From assembly GCF_003336245.1 (NCBI RefSeq), contig NZ_QPHM01000004.1, positions 1-64,000 on the forward strand: a DNA stretch of 64,000 nucleotides, given 5' to 3'. Shown one piece after another: positions 1 through 7,954 of this stretch. Position 1 is the first letter of the stretch. Each line of letters opens with the position of its first letter. A program made the position numbers and the translations under genes. This stretch comes from Haloplanus salinus. GTDB taxonomy: Archaea; Halobacteriota; Halobacteria; Halobacteriales; Haloferacaceae. The notes under the pieces are model-generated. The model was not told where the DNA came from, did not search any database, and saw only the letters and a list, made by a program, of their open reading frames with translations.

Positions 1-1044
1 ATGCAGCTTGCTCGCCACCACATCACGCACCTCCTCAACGCGCTGTACACGGAGGGCATTACGTCGGTTAGTGTTCGGCACCCGTGTGAGGAGATCGGAG
101 AACTCCTCGAAATCGATCTTTCCGATCCCGTCGCAACCACGGTCCGATTCACGCAGGGCGCGCTCACGTACCAGGATTCCCGCGAGGAACTCCACACGAC
201 GTACGGCGAACAGGCATACGACGACCTGCCTGACAAGGATACCTACATCCGAGCGCTCGTTGCTGGTGGCCTCGTCGACATCGAAAACCGCGAGGACGTG
301 GAGACGTTCTTCCGCCGACAGGGGTATCCCGATCTTGACGCTGGCCATCAGCCTGTGGCCTTGGGCATCGATACGAACCTCCTCGCCTGGCGGATGCCGG
401 ATGTACTCCGACTGGATCCGGAGCGATACAGTGACGACAAGGGACGAAACCCAGTCAATGGCTTTGCCCTCGCGACGGGTATCTACGAGGAACTCAACTG
501 GCATTACAACCATTACGAGACGCGAGCCCTCGAGGATGCGTTCGGCTCCGAGTTCGCGCGGCTGGACAATCAGCCGGCTGGGGCGAACCGTGAAGGATTC
601 CTCGGGCTCTACGAGTACCGCCGTCTCCGCGACCATCGGTATGCGGATACGATTGAGAGTGAAACGGGCGACGAAGCCATCGTGGATGCCTACGCGGAGT
701 ACGACCAAGATAGTCGAAAGCGAGTAATTCTCCTTAGCAATGACCACGGGTTCGTCGAGCTGGCTCGTGAGGAAGGGGTACTCGCGCAACATGTGAGCTT
801 CCCAGTTGATATTCCACGGAAGGTGACCGTTACATGGGACGAACTGCAGGATGCGCTCTACACGCTCTCAGTGCTGTTCGGCGTTCTGCGACTCCCAAAG
901 GTAACACTATACGGGGTGTGGAACGCCAAATCTGGGGAGGATTGGCAACGCCGATGTCTGGATGTCGATTGTCGAAGCGAGAACGTTCGTGAGAAACTGC
1001 GACGTGATCGTGCAGTCACAGCTGAATACGAGGCGACGAAATGA
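1..1044 (+). CDS. PIN-domain protein, probable nuclease (5' end may lie outside window)
   Basis: The 347-residue protein has an N-terminal region of about 115 residues of unknown function followed by a PIN-like fold. The signs are GIDTNLL near residue 123 (first acidic residue), an ATGIYEEL segment near 160, and VILLSNDHGF near 242, which has the spacing of PIN acidic residues. PIN proteins are metal-dependent RNases or structure-specific nucleases, and many are toxins. At 347 residues this is far longer than a VapC toxin, and no antitoxin gene is visible beside it, so a stand-alone nuclease is more likely. The window opens exactly on this ATG, so the true start could be further upstream. The gene ends 20 bp before an IS66-type element; the next gene beyond the element is also on the plus strand and is a predicted phosphoesterase. 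Confidence 0.6.
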   Translation: MQLARHHITHLLNALYTEGITSVSVRHPCEEIGELLEIDLSDPVATTVRFTQGALTYQDSREELHTTYGEQAYDDLPDKDTYIRALVAGGLVDIENREDVETFFRRQGYPDLDAGHQPVALGIDTNLLAWRMPDVLRLDPERYSDDKGRNPVNGFALATGIYEELNWHYNHYETRALEDAFGSEFARLDNQPAGANREGFLGLYEYRRLRDHRYADTIESETGDEAIVDAYAEYDQDSRKRVILLSNDHGFVELAREEGVLAQHVSFPVDIPRKVTVTWDELQDALYTLSVLFGVLRLPKVTLYGVWNAKSGEDWQRRCLDVDCRSENVREKLRRDRAVTAEYEATK

Positions 1045-1171
1045 GCTCAATCCCAGAATTGACGGAAAACATTTTGTATGTGTTTAGCCCGAACTGATTT
1101 CGCTGCCGTCTCATAGGGGGCGCACAAACCGGGCTGTATGAACTGGCAGCAGAGGTTCGTGGGAATCCTCA

Positions 1172-1200
1172 GGGATGGGCTCCGTCGCGGAGCCCATCCC
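1172..1200. repeat. Perfect hairpin upstream of IS66 transposase
   Basis: Two exact 13-bp arms (GGGATGGGCTCCG and its complement) are separated by a 3-bp loop, inside the IS66-type element between its left end and the transposase start. Such hairpins near IS ends can block read-through transcription from outside and keep transposase expression low. It is not followed by a T tract, so an intrinsic terminator in the classical sense is not supported. Confidence 0.6.
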
Positions 1201-1226
1201 GTTGCCTCCGCTGTCTGTACTGGAAG

Positions 1227-2672
1227 GTGGGATCTGTGAACGGAGATGATCTCACCAAGGATGAGCTGCTCTCCCGGTTTTTGCAACTTGAACAACGAGT
1301 CGAAGAGGTTGAACAAGAGAATACACAGCTCCGAAAGAAGTTGCAAGAGAAAGACGAGCAGATCGAAGAACTCGAAACACGCCTTCGCAAATACGAGAAT
1401 CCGCACACTCCACCCAGCAAGCGACGGTCGGGGACCGACGAGTCCCCGACCTCGCAGGATGACGAAGATGACAATGTCCGAACTGACGGTGGCACCCCAG
1501 GTCGGAAGGACGGTCACGATCCGGAATGGCGTTCTACAGCTGATCCCGACGAAGAAATCGAAGTCACTTGTGACTGTTGTCCTGAGTGTGGCGACCACTT
1601 CGACGAGTCGGTGGGCGTCAGCCCCCGACTCGTCGAGGAGATCCCTGATCCACAGCCTCCAGAAATTACCCGGTACAACCGCCACTACTACCAGTGCGAT
1701 TCCTGTGGAACAGAGACAGTTGCGACTCACCCCGACTGCCCCGATGAGGGGCAGTTCGGGGTGAACGTCATCGCTCAATCAGCTCTGTCACGGTACGATC
1801 ACCGCCTTCCCTACCGGAGGATCGCTGATCGCTTCGAGCAACTGCACGGACTCGAACTCTCGGGTGCATCCGCGTGGCACGCGACCGAGCGCGCTGCGCG
1901 CGCCGGTCGCTGTGAGTACGAGCAGATCCGTCAGGAGATTCAGGATGCTGACGTGGTTCACATCGACGAGACAGGCATCAAACGCGACGGTGAGCAAGCG
2001 TGGATTTGGACGTTTCAGACCGTCCAACACACGTTGTACGCGGTCAGGGAGAGTCGTGGAAGTGATGTTCCCGCGGAAGTCCTCGGCGAGGACTTCGCGG
2101 GAACAGTCGTCTGTGATGGGTGGGCGGCGTACCCAGCTTTCAGCAGCAACCTCCAGCGGTGTTGGGCGCACATTCTTCGAGAGGCTGAAGACGCCGCGGA
2201 AAAGCAGGCAGAAGGTGAACCGATCTACCAGGCTCTCAGACAGGTGTACGTCGCTCTCCAGGCCCGGCTGGAGAGCGACTTGACAGTCCGTGAGCGAGCA
2301 GACCTCCAGCGTGTAGCGCGAAGAGAGCTTGAATCGCTGATTGAACGGTCAGTACCCGACGGACCAGTGGCAACACTGCTCGGGAAACTGGAAGGTGGAC
2401 TCGACCACTGGCTCACCTTCGTCGGTGAGCCAGCGGTCTCTCCGACGAACAATGCCGCAGAGAACGCACTTCGTGAGCCAGTGGTTCTCCGGAAAGTCAT
2501 CGGAACGCTCCGCAATGACCGAGGAATGTTCGTTCACGAGACGATCTTGTCCCTGCTGGCGACGTGGCGCCAGCAGGGACGCAATCCATACGAAGAGCTT
2601 CGTCGAGTTGTCAGCAGCAATGAGATGATCTCACGGGCTCACGCTGTGCCGGCTGTCAAGACCTCGGAGTAA
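1227..2672 (+). CDS. IS66-family transposase (TnpC type)
   Basis: The 481-residue protein starts at GTG. Residues 10-60 form a leucine-zipper-like coiled coil. Residues about 110-160 carry a zinc finger with CxxC pairs (CPEC, CDSC). The DDE catalytic core follows: HIDETG near 240 (first Asp), VCDGWAAY near 290 (second Asp), and TNNAAENALR near 410 (Glu in the conserved N-AE-R context). This order of zipper, zinc finger and DDE core is diagnostic of IS66 TnpC. The reading frame is intact, so the element may still be mobile. An alternative start at the GTG three codons downstream would remove only three residues. Confidence 0.9.
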   Translation: MGSVNGDDLTKDELLSRFLQLEQRVEEVEQENTQLRKKLQEKDEQIEELETRLRKYENPHTPPSKRRSGTDESPTSQDDEDDNVRTDGGTPGRKDGHDPEWRSTADPDEEIEVTCDCCPECGDHFDESVGVSPRLVEEIPDPQPPEITRYNRHYYQCDSCGTETVATHPDCPDEGQFGVNVIAQSALSRYDHRLPYRRIADRFEQLHGLELSGASAWHATERAARAGRCEYEQIRQEIQDADVVHIDETGIKRDGEQAWIWTFQTVQHTLYAVRESRGSDVPAEVLGEDFAGTVVCDGWAAYPAFSSNLQRCWAHILREAEDAAEKQAEGEPIYQALRQVYVALQARLESDLTVRERADLQRVARRELESLIERSVPDGPVATLLGKLEGGLDHWLTFVGEPAVSPTNNAAENALREPVVLRKVIGTLRNDRGMFVHETILSLLATWRQQGRNPYEELRRVVSSNEMISRAHAVPAVKTSE

Positions 2673-2712
2673 ACACGTACAACATTTTGACAAATACGGA
2701 GGTCTATCGATA

Positions 2713-4122
2713 ATGGGTAACTCAGGTGGTCGGACTTTTTGGGCTACGATTGACCGACTCAGTAATCAAGGGAATGGCGTGGTTGAGAAGGACGATGGTA
2801 GCCATTTCATTGTCGGCCCAGTCCGGGAAGAGGCGGTAGGGAAGACGGTCGAAGTTCGGATGGTTGGACCGAATGAGGCTGAACTTGTGGACTCTGATTT
2901 GCGGAAGGACGTGTACGCTGAACGAACAGAATCTACGGATTCCGACCTCTCAGAGGGCGATATCGTTTCGGGGCGCATCCTCAAGCAATCCGCCGAGGGA
3001 GTTCCTTTACTTGAGAAGGAGGGTATCCGCATCGAAGTTCCCGGAGCAGAGCTTAACGAGGAGGTCAAAATCAAAGTGAAGGAGATCTCTGGATCTAATT
3101 CACAATGGGCCACAGCTACCGGTATCCCTGTTAATCAGGACATCGCTACAGACGATGGCCACGAGGGCTCAGTCATAGGAGACGTCGAACTGTATGATGA
3201 ACTGCCCACATCCTCCTCGGGACCGGTCGCTTGTCCTGTTTCCGGCTGTGAATACACAGGTGAACCAGCATCGGTGGCCGGACATGTGAGTGGCAAGCGG
3301 GACTCACAACATGATTGGGGTCAGCTTGGATACGCTGGTGCAAATGCGTACAAGCGTACAATCTCGACCACTGGCCACGAGCTGCAGTCGCAGACATCTC
3401 TGCTGCATCTCTCAGACTCTCATTTAGGAGCGTCACTAACCAAGACGGGAGAATATTCGTCCGACAGCCGGTGTCTAACGGGCTTCCGCCGTGCGATAGA
3501 CATCGCGATAGGGCGCGAGGTTGACGCTGTACTCAATACTGGAGATCTCTTCCATAATGACCGACATGGTATCCCTAGCACGGTGAGAGACGAAGCACGG
3601 GACCAACTCACACGGTTGGCTGAGCGAGATATTCCCTTCTATTCGATAGACGGGGACCACGAGCGCGATGCCGGTCGAGAAGTCTTCAGAGAGTTCGAAC
3701 GAGACGGGCTTGTTACGCAGCTTAACGAAACGCCACAGCTAGTCGGTCAGGGTCTGGCCCTCTATGGTCGCGATTTCACACCGGCTACGGGATGGGAGTC
3801 TACAAGCTGGTCACCCACTTCCCCCTCCACCGATCGGTTCGGTATCGCTGCAATTCACCAATCGATCAAGCCGATTAGCAATAGTGATTGGCCCGAGTGT
3901 ACGGTCGATGATGTCGTCGCAACTGTTGGGCCTCACGTCCATGCGATCGCTGCTGGGCATCTCCACCGCACGGGTCTTGATTGGAACGAGGAACTCCCCT
4001 TCGTACTCGGCGGGACCACGGAGCCCCGGCGAGCCCGCCAAGCTTCGATCAAGCCCGTAGTCGGACTCTTCACTCAAGATGGGAACTCGCTTCGCTATCA
4101 GCGGATTCAACTCACGCTTTAA
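2713..4122 (+). CDS. TRAM / zinc-finger / calcineurin-like phosphoesterase fusion protein
   Basis: A 469-residue multidomain protein. Residues 7-68 look like a TRAM beta-barrel (the GNGV and VGKTVEVRM segments). Residues 80-130 look like a second OB/TRAM-like barrel. Residues 174-200 contain C-x4-C-x11-H-x8-H, a C2H2-type zinc finger. Residues 228-469 are a calcineurin-like metallophosphoesterase related to Mre11/SbcD nucleases, with DSH (235-237), GDLFH (277-281), GDHE (314-317, in place of the usual GNHD/E), a His at 382 and GHLH (415-418). All metal ligands appear present. Nucleic-acid binding through TRAM and zinc finger coupled to a phosphoesterase suggests a DNA or RNA nuclease. No Rad50/SbcC partner is adjacent. 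Its 3' end overlaps the convergent AddA-like gene by 4 bp. Confidence 0.75.
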   Translation: MGNSGGRTFWATIDRLSNQGNGVVEKDDGSHFIVGPVREEAVGKTVEVRMVGPNEAELVDSDLRKDVYAERTESTDSDLSEGDIVSGRILKQSAEGVPLLEKEGIRIEVPGAELNEEVKIKVKEISGSNSQWATATGIPVNQDIATDDGHEGSVIGDVELYDELPTSSSGPVACPVSGCEYTGEPASVAGHVSGKRDSQHDWGQLGYAGANAYKRTISTTGHELQSQTSLLHLSDSHLGASLTKTGEYSSDSRCLTGFRRAIDIAIGREVDAVLNTGDLFHNDRHGIPSTVRDEARDQLTRLAERDIPFYSIDGDHERDAGREVFREFERDGLVTQLNETPQLVGQGLALYGRDFTPATGWESTSWSPTSPSTDRFGIAAIHQSIKPISNSDWPECTVDDVVATVGPHVHAIAAGHLHRTGLDWNEELPFVLGGTTEPRRARQASIKPVVGLFTQDGNSLRYQRIQLTL

Positions 4123-7100
4123 CGTTCAAGCGATTCAAATTGCTCCCAGATCTCATCACTGATCTGCTTCCTCATCGATTCAATCTCATCAGGTGACCAC
4201 TCAACGGCCCATGCGTCATCGAGCGTGGTGAACACGAGGGAAACCCGGACACTACGGCCAGTCTCCTGCTGGTTCAACGCAATCGCATAGGCCTTCATCT
4301 GATTCTCGTAATACTCCGCGTCAGCTTCCAGTTCCTCGGGCGTGACGTCACCTGTCTTGTAGTCGATAATATGGTACGCGTCGGGCGTGATGATCAGGTG
4401 GTCGATGAACCCCGATATCTCTCCGCGCTCGAATTCTGCAGTAACGTACAGCTCGTCGTACTGGTGCTCGACATCGACGTCCGTGGTTTGCTCGTCAACG
4501 TAGTCTATCCCGCGCTGGGCATGGGTACTCACGCGGTTCTGGAGTTCGGGTGAAAGTGAGACCGTAGCCCCCTCGTCAACAAGCGTCTGTTCCATCAGAT
4601 GTGGCCAGTGAGTTTCCGGCGGCCGCAGTTCGCAGAGTCGATGCACCATCTCGCCGAATACGCTCGCGTCGAAGCCGTCCGTTTCGATACTCGTTTCCTC
4701 TGTTGAGCGGCTGTCTGATTCGGCCTCTTCGGTTGTTGGGTCCTCTTCACCGTGTCGACTCTCCGGACTCGTCTCACTGTCGTCGGTCTCTTCGACGTAG
4801 ATGGTCCCCGTGTCTTCGTCGAACTGGAGTTCGCCATACTCCCCGTAGAGTGACGCCAGGTCAGTCGCCGAAAACCGAAAGCTGACATCTGGCTTGGGCG
4901 GCCGCGGCGACAGTTCAACGTCGGGGTCGATATCGGGCTCAGGTTGCACCTGTTCGGCTGGCGGTGTCGGAAGTGACACGGTGTACGCGCCGTCACCGTA
5001 CGTACGCCGGATGTGGTTCTCGGAATCGAGGGCAGTGCACACGTCCTCGGTGAGGAGTTCTGGCTGCACCCAGTCGCGCCAACTTGAAGCTGACTCAGGG
5101 TCCGGCTCCTCGAGATCCGTCATCGTTGGTTCCTCGGTCTCTCCAGCTGCCTCGTGGAGGCCGCTCAGGAGCAGATGGTCTCGTGCCCGTGTGCAGGCCA
5201 CGTAGAGCACGCGTTTCTCTTCGGCGCGTTCTTCGGCGCGACGGCGCTCACGAATCGTGTCACGGGCGATCGTATCCACCATCTCGAACGGGTCGTCCGG
5301 GCTTGGTGCCTTCATTCCGACTGCGTGCTGGCCACCAATCTGTTCGAACTCGACCTTCCCGCCGCCCAGGGCCGCTTCATCCTTGAACTCGCGACCGATC
5401 CCCGGGACGACGACGAACGGGAATTCCATTCCCTTGGCGTCGTGGATCGTTAGAATCTGGATGCCCTCGCCGGTCGTGTCAGCTTCGCTCTCCCGGCCGC
5501 CGAGCTCAATGCGGCGTTCGATCCGACTCACAAGTGTCGTAAGACTCCGAACGCCATCGTCGCTCCATCCGCGAAGCTGTTCGCGGAACTTCTCAACGTT
5601 CGCCATGGCCTGCTGTGGACGCTCGTCGGCGCTGACACTCACCAAGTAGCCTGTATCCTCGAGGATCCGCGTTAGATACGCGGCCCACGACCCGTCGAAT
5701 CCAGCGGGGTCCTCGTCGCCAAGCCCAGCTAAGTGACGCCACTCTTTGAGATACTCGTAGGCATCTTGGAGTTCCTGATGCTCACTCGTCGCGAGTGCGT
5801 CCCACAGAGAGTCGTCATGGAGTTTCAACTGAGCGAGCGTGTCGTCGGTGAGCCCGAATAACGGCGACCGAAGTGCTGCGTAGAGTGCGCGTTCGTCACT
5901 TGGATCGGCGAGCGCGCGGAAGAGGTTCAACAGCGCGGTGATTTCCGTCGATTCGTAGAAGCCGATCCCGGACGCGACCGAATAGGGCACATCCGCCTCT
6001 TCTAACGCTCGTTCGTACTTTTTGAGGTGGGTTCGGCTGCGGATGAGGATCGCAATATCGCTCGGTTCGATATCTCGTGGCTCCGGCGGTTCATCACTCT
6101 CCTCTGTCTCCTCTCGACTACTCAGTCCGCTTTCGGTAGTCGGTTCACTCTCGCTACTATCGTCATCCGTTTCGTCCTCCTCGGGGTAGACCTGAAGTGG
6201 TTCAGCCAGTATCTGCGAGAGACGGGCGGCGAGCGCCATCGCCTCCAACTCTGTGTCGTGTTCCGGCTCGGCTGTGGCAAAGTCCGCGTAGTGATCGCAG
6301 TGATGTTCTCTGAGGTCGGCATCGGTTGGCACCGTGAGGTACTCCACCGTACCGAGATCCGCTGGATCGTCGCGATCGGCTGTCAGGGATTGGGGGGCCG
6401 CCTCGTAGGGCTCACCGTCTTCGTCGAAGATGGCCTCGAAGAGTTCGTTGATCGACTCCAGCACCGTCGGCAGCGTTCGGAAGTTCGTCGAAAGCTGGTC
6501 GTCATCCTCGCTTTCTGCATCCGTGTTTCGAGCGTCTTGGGACACCTGCTCAAGAGTGGTGGCCGTTTCGCGGAACTGCGTGACGTCGGCGTTTCGGAAA
6601 CGATAGATGCTCTGTTTGACGTCGCCGACGACGAACACGTTCTGCGCATCGAACGTTTCCCCGTCGCTGGCCGTCAGGAGCTTGATGAGGTCCCACTGGC
6701 GTGGGTCAGTATCCTGGAACTCGTCGACCATCACGTACTCGAACTGCTCCCGTAACTCCTCGCGAATGTCGGCGTTCTCCGGTGCTTGGAGGAAGTCAAC
6801 GGTGTAGGAAATCTGGTCGGTGAAGTCGACAGCGTTCTGTCGATCTTTCCGTTCCTCGTACTCAGCAGCCGCGATTTGGGTCAGCTCTGCGAGCGCCTGG
6901 ACGAACGGGAAGCTGTTCGATTCGATCTCCAGATCCACGTTGACGGCGTACTCCTCGGGCTGGAGTGTTTCGACCAGTGTCTCAAACGCGCTGTCGAACT
7001 CCGCCTTTCGGGGATGGTCTCCCCACCGCGTGTTGGCCCCCGTATAGCCTGCGTAGCGTTCCCCACTACCCTTGGTGAGGTGCATACTGAGTTCCGCAAT

Positions 7101-7952
7101 CGTCGACTGCTTGGCTCGGGATGAAACACCATCATCGAACCCAGTGTCAAGTCGATCCACGACTCCTTCCGCACGCTGCCAGGTCTGTCCCCCGGTCTCG
7201 ATATCTGGGGGGTTCTCAACGAACTCGCACAGGGTAGCCGCAGCCGCGACGAAGTCGGGGTGGGCCAGCCGCTCGGCGGCTTCATCCGGATCGATCGGAT
7301 GCAGGGCCGACTCAACGAACGAGATGTATTCCTCCTCCGTGGTGTCCGCCCACCGGTCCGCCCACTCAAGACTCTCCGGTCGCTCGCCCAGCAGATCGGT
7401 CAGGACGTCCTGAAGCTGGCTCCGTGAGAACCGCCGAGCCAGTGTTTGCGTTGCCTCGTGGTTCTCGTATTCTTCAAGAACAATACCAACCGTATCGTGG
7501 ATCAGTGCGGTCGTCTCGTTTTCGTCTAGCGTATCGAAGCCAGGATCCACGGCGTCAATCGTCAGCGCGTGTTCGCGCAGCAGCCGAGCACAGAACCCGT
7601 GGAGCGTGTGGATGTACCCTTGCTCGAGTTCATCCGCAACCGTACGCCAGGCATCGAACTCCCCGACATCGAGTGACTCGATGCGGTCTGTGATTTCCGT
7701 TCGGACACTCTCCTCGAGATCGTTTGCTGCCCGTTCGGTGAACGTCGTCGTAAGGATGTGCTCAGGTAGCAGCTGAGCCTCACCAGTCCCGCCGTCGGTT
7801 TGTTCCGCGAGCGACTGTTCGATCATCTCCAGGTATCGGGCGGTCAGCGTGGTGGTCTTGCCCGTTCCTGCCCCGGCTGTGAGGGTTACATTCCGGTCAA
7901 GGGCATCGACAGCCCGTTGCTGCTCATCGGTCAGGTCCTCATAGGAGACCAT
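4119..7952 (-). CDS. AddA/RecB-like UvrD-family helicase-nuclease
   Basis: A 1277-residue superfamily 1A helicase with a C-terminal nuclease. It starts with a Q-motif region (LTDEQQRAV) and Walker A AGAGTGKT (about 27-34). Downstream come Walker B MVDEFQDTD, motif III GDVKQSIYRFR, motif IV TNFRT, motif V LTIHDAKGMEF and motif VI VLYVACTRARDH. The C-terminal domain has the RecB/AddA nuclease signature: H in GEMVHRL, D in GFIDHL and DYK in IIDYKTG near residue 1196. An acidic, low-complexity insert lies between the helicase motifs. By family, it should unwind and resect double-strand ends together with an AddB-type partner. That partner is encoded immediately upstream, 2 bp away on the same strand. 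The pair may serve repair or degradation of foreign DNA. Confidence 0.88.
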   Translation of the reverse strand: MVSYEDLTDEQQRAVDALDRNVTLTAGAGTGKTTTLTARYLEMIEQSLAEQTDGGTGEAQLLPEHILTTTFTERAANDLEESVRTEITDRIESLDVGEFDAWRTVADELEQGYIHTLHGFCARLLREHALTIDAVDPGFDTLDENETTALIHDTVGIVLEEYENHEATQTLARRFSRSQLQDVLTDLLGERPESLEWADRWADTTEEEYISFVESALHPIDPDEAAERLAHPDFVAAAATLCEFVENPPDIETGGQTWQRAEGVVDRLDTGFDDGVSSRAKQSTIAELSMHLTKGSGERYAGYTGANTRWGDHPRKAEFDSAFETLVETLQPEEYAVNVDLEIESNSFPFVQALAELTQIAAAEYEERKDRQNAVDFTDQISYTVDFLQAPENADIREELREQFEYVMVDEFQDTDPRQWDLIKLLTASDGETFDAQNVFVVGDVKQSIYRFRNADVTQFRETATTLEQVSQDARNTDAESEDDDQLSTNFRTLPTVLESINELFEAIFDEDGEPYEAAPQSLTADRDDPADLGTVEYLTVPTDADLREHHCDHYADFATAEPEHDTELEAMALAARLSQILAEPLQVYPEEDETDDDSSESEPTTESGLSSREETEESDEPPEPRDIEPSDIAILIRSRTHLKKYERALEEADVPYSVASGIGFYESTEITALLNLFRALADPSDERALYAALRSPLFGLTDDTLAQLKLHDDSLWDALATSEHQELQDAYEYLKEWRHLAGLGDEDPAGFDGSWAAYLTRILEDTGYLVSVSADERPQQAMANVEKFREQLRGWSDDGVRSLTTLVSRIERRIELGGRESEADTTGEGIQILTIHDAKGMEFPFVVVPGIGREFKDEAALGGGKVEFEQIGGQHAVGMKAPSPDDPFEMVDTIARDTIRERRRAEERAEEKRVLYVACTRARDHLLLSGLHEAAGETEEPTMTDLEEPDPESASSWRDWVQPELLTEDVCTALDSENHIRRTYGDGAYTVSLPTPPAEQVQPEPDIDPDVELSPRPPKPDVSFRFSATDLASLYGEYGELQFDEDTGTIYVEETDDSETSPESRHGEEDPTTEEAESDSRSTEETSIETDGFDASVFGEMVHRLCELRPPETHWPHLMEQTLVDEGATVSLSPELQNRVSTHAQRGIDYVDEQTTDVDVEHQYDELYVTAEFERGEISGFIDHLIITPDAYHIIDYKTGDVTPEELEADAEYYENQMKAYAIALNQQETGRSVRVSLVFTTLDDAWAVEWSPDEIESMRKQISDEIWEQFESLER

Positions 7953-7954
7953 CG

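Larger units (their letters stand above)
1065..2691 (+). mobile_element. IS66-type insertion sequence
   Basis: Imperfect terminal inverted repeats flank the transposase: 1065-1086 and 2670-2691 agree at 16 of 22 positions when one is reverse-complemented, with the inner core TGTATGTGTTTA / TGTACGTGTTTA nearly identical. The right repeat overlaps the transposase stop codon. Only one gene is present, as is usual for haloarchaeal members of this family, which lack the small tnpA/tnpB genes of bacterial IS66. I could not identify a convincing 8-bp target duplication, so the outer boundaries may be off by several bases. Confidence 0.7.

Noticed and set aside
1172-1200. Hairpin considered as an intrinsic terminator for the PIN gene
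   Set aside because: No T tract follows, and it lies inside the IS66-type element rather than at the end of the PIN gene.
1047-1778. 243-codon minus-strand frame across the IS66 5' region
   Set aside because: Antisense to the IS66 coiled coil and zinc finger; no independent support.
6027-6755. 242-codon plus-strand frame opposite the AddA-like gene
   Set aside because: Antisense to helicase motifs; composition is that of a shadow frame.
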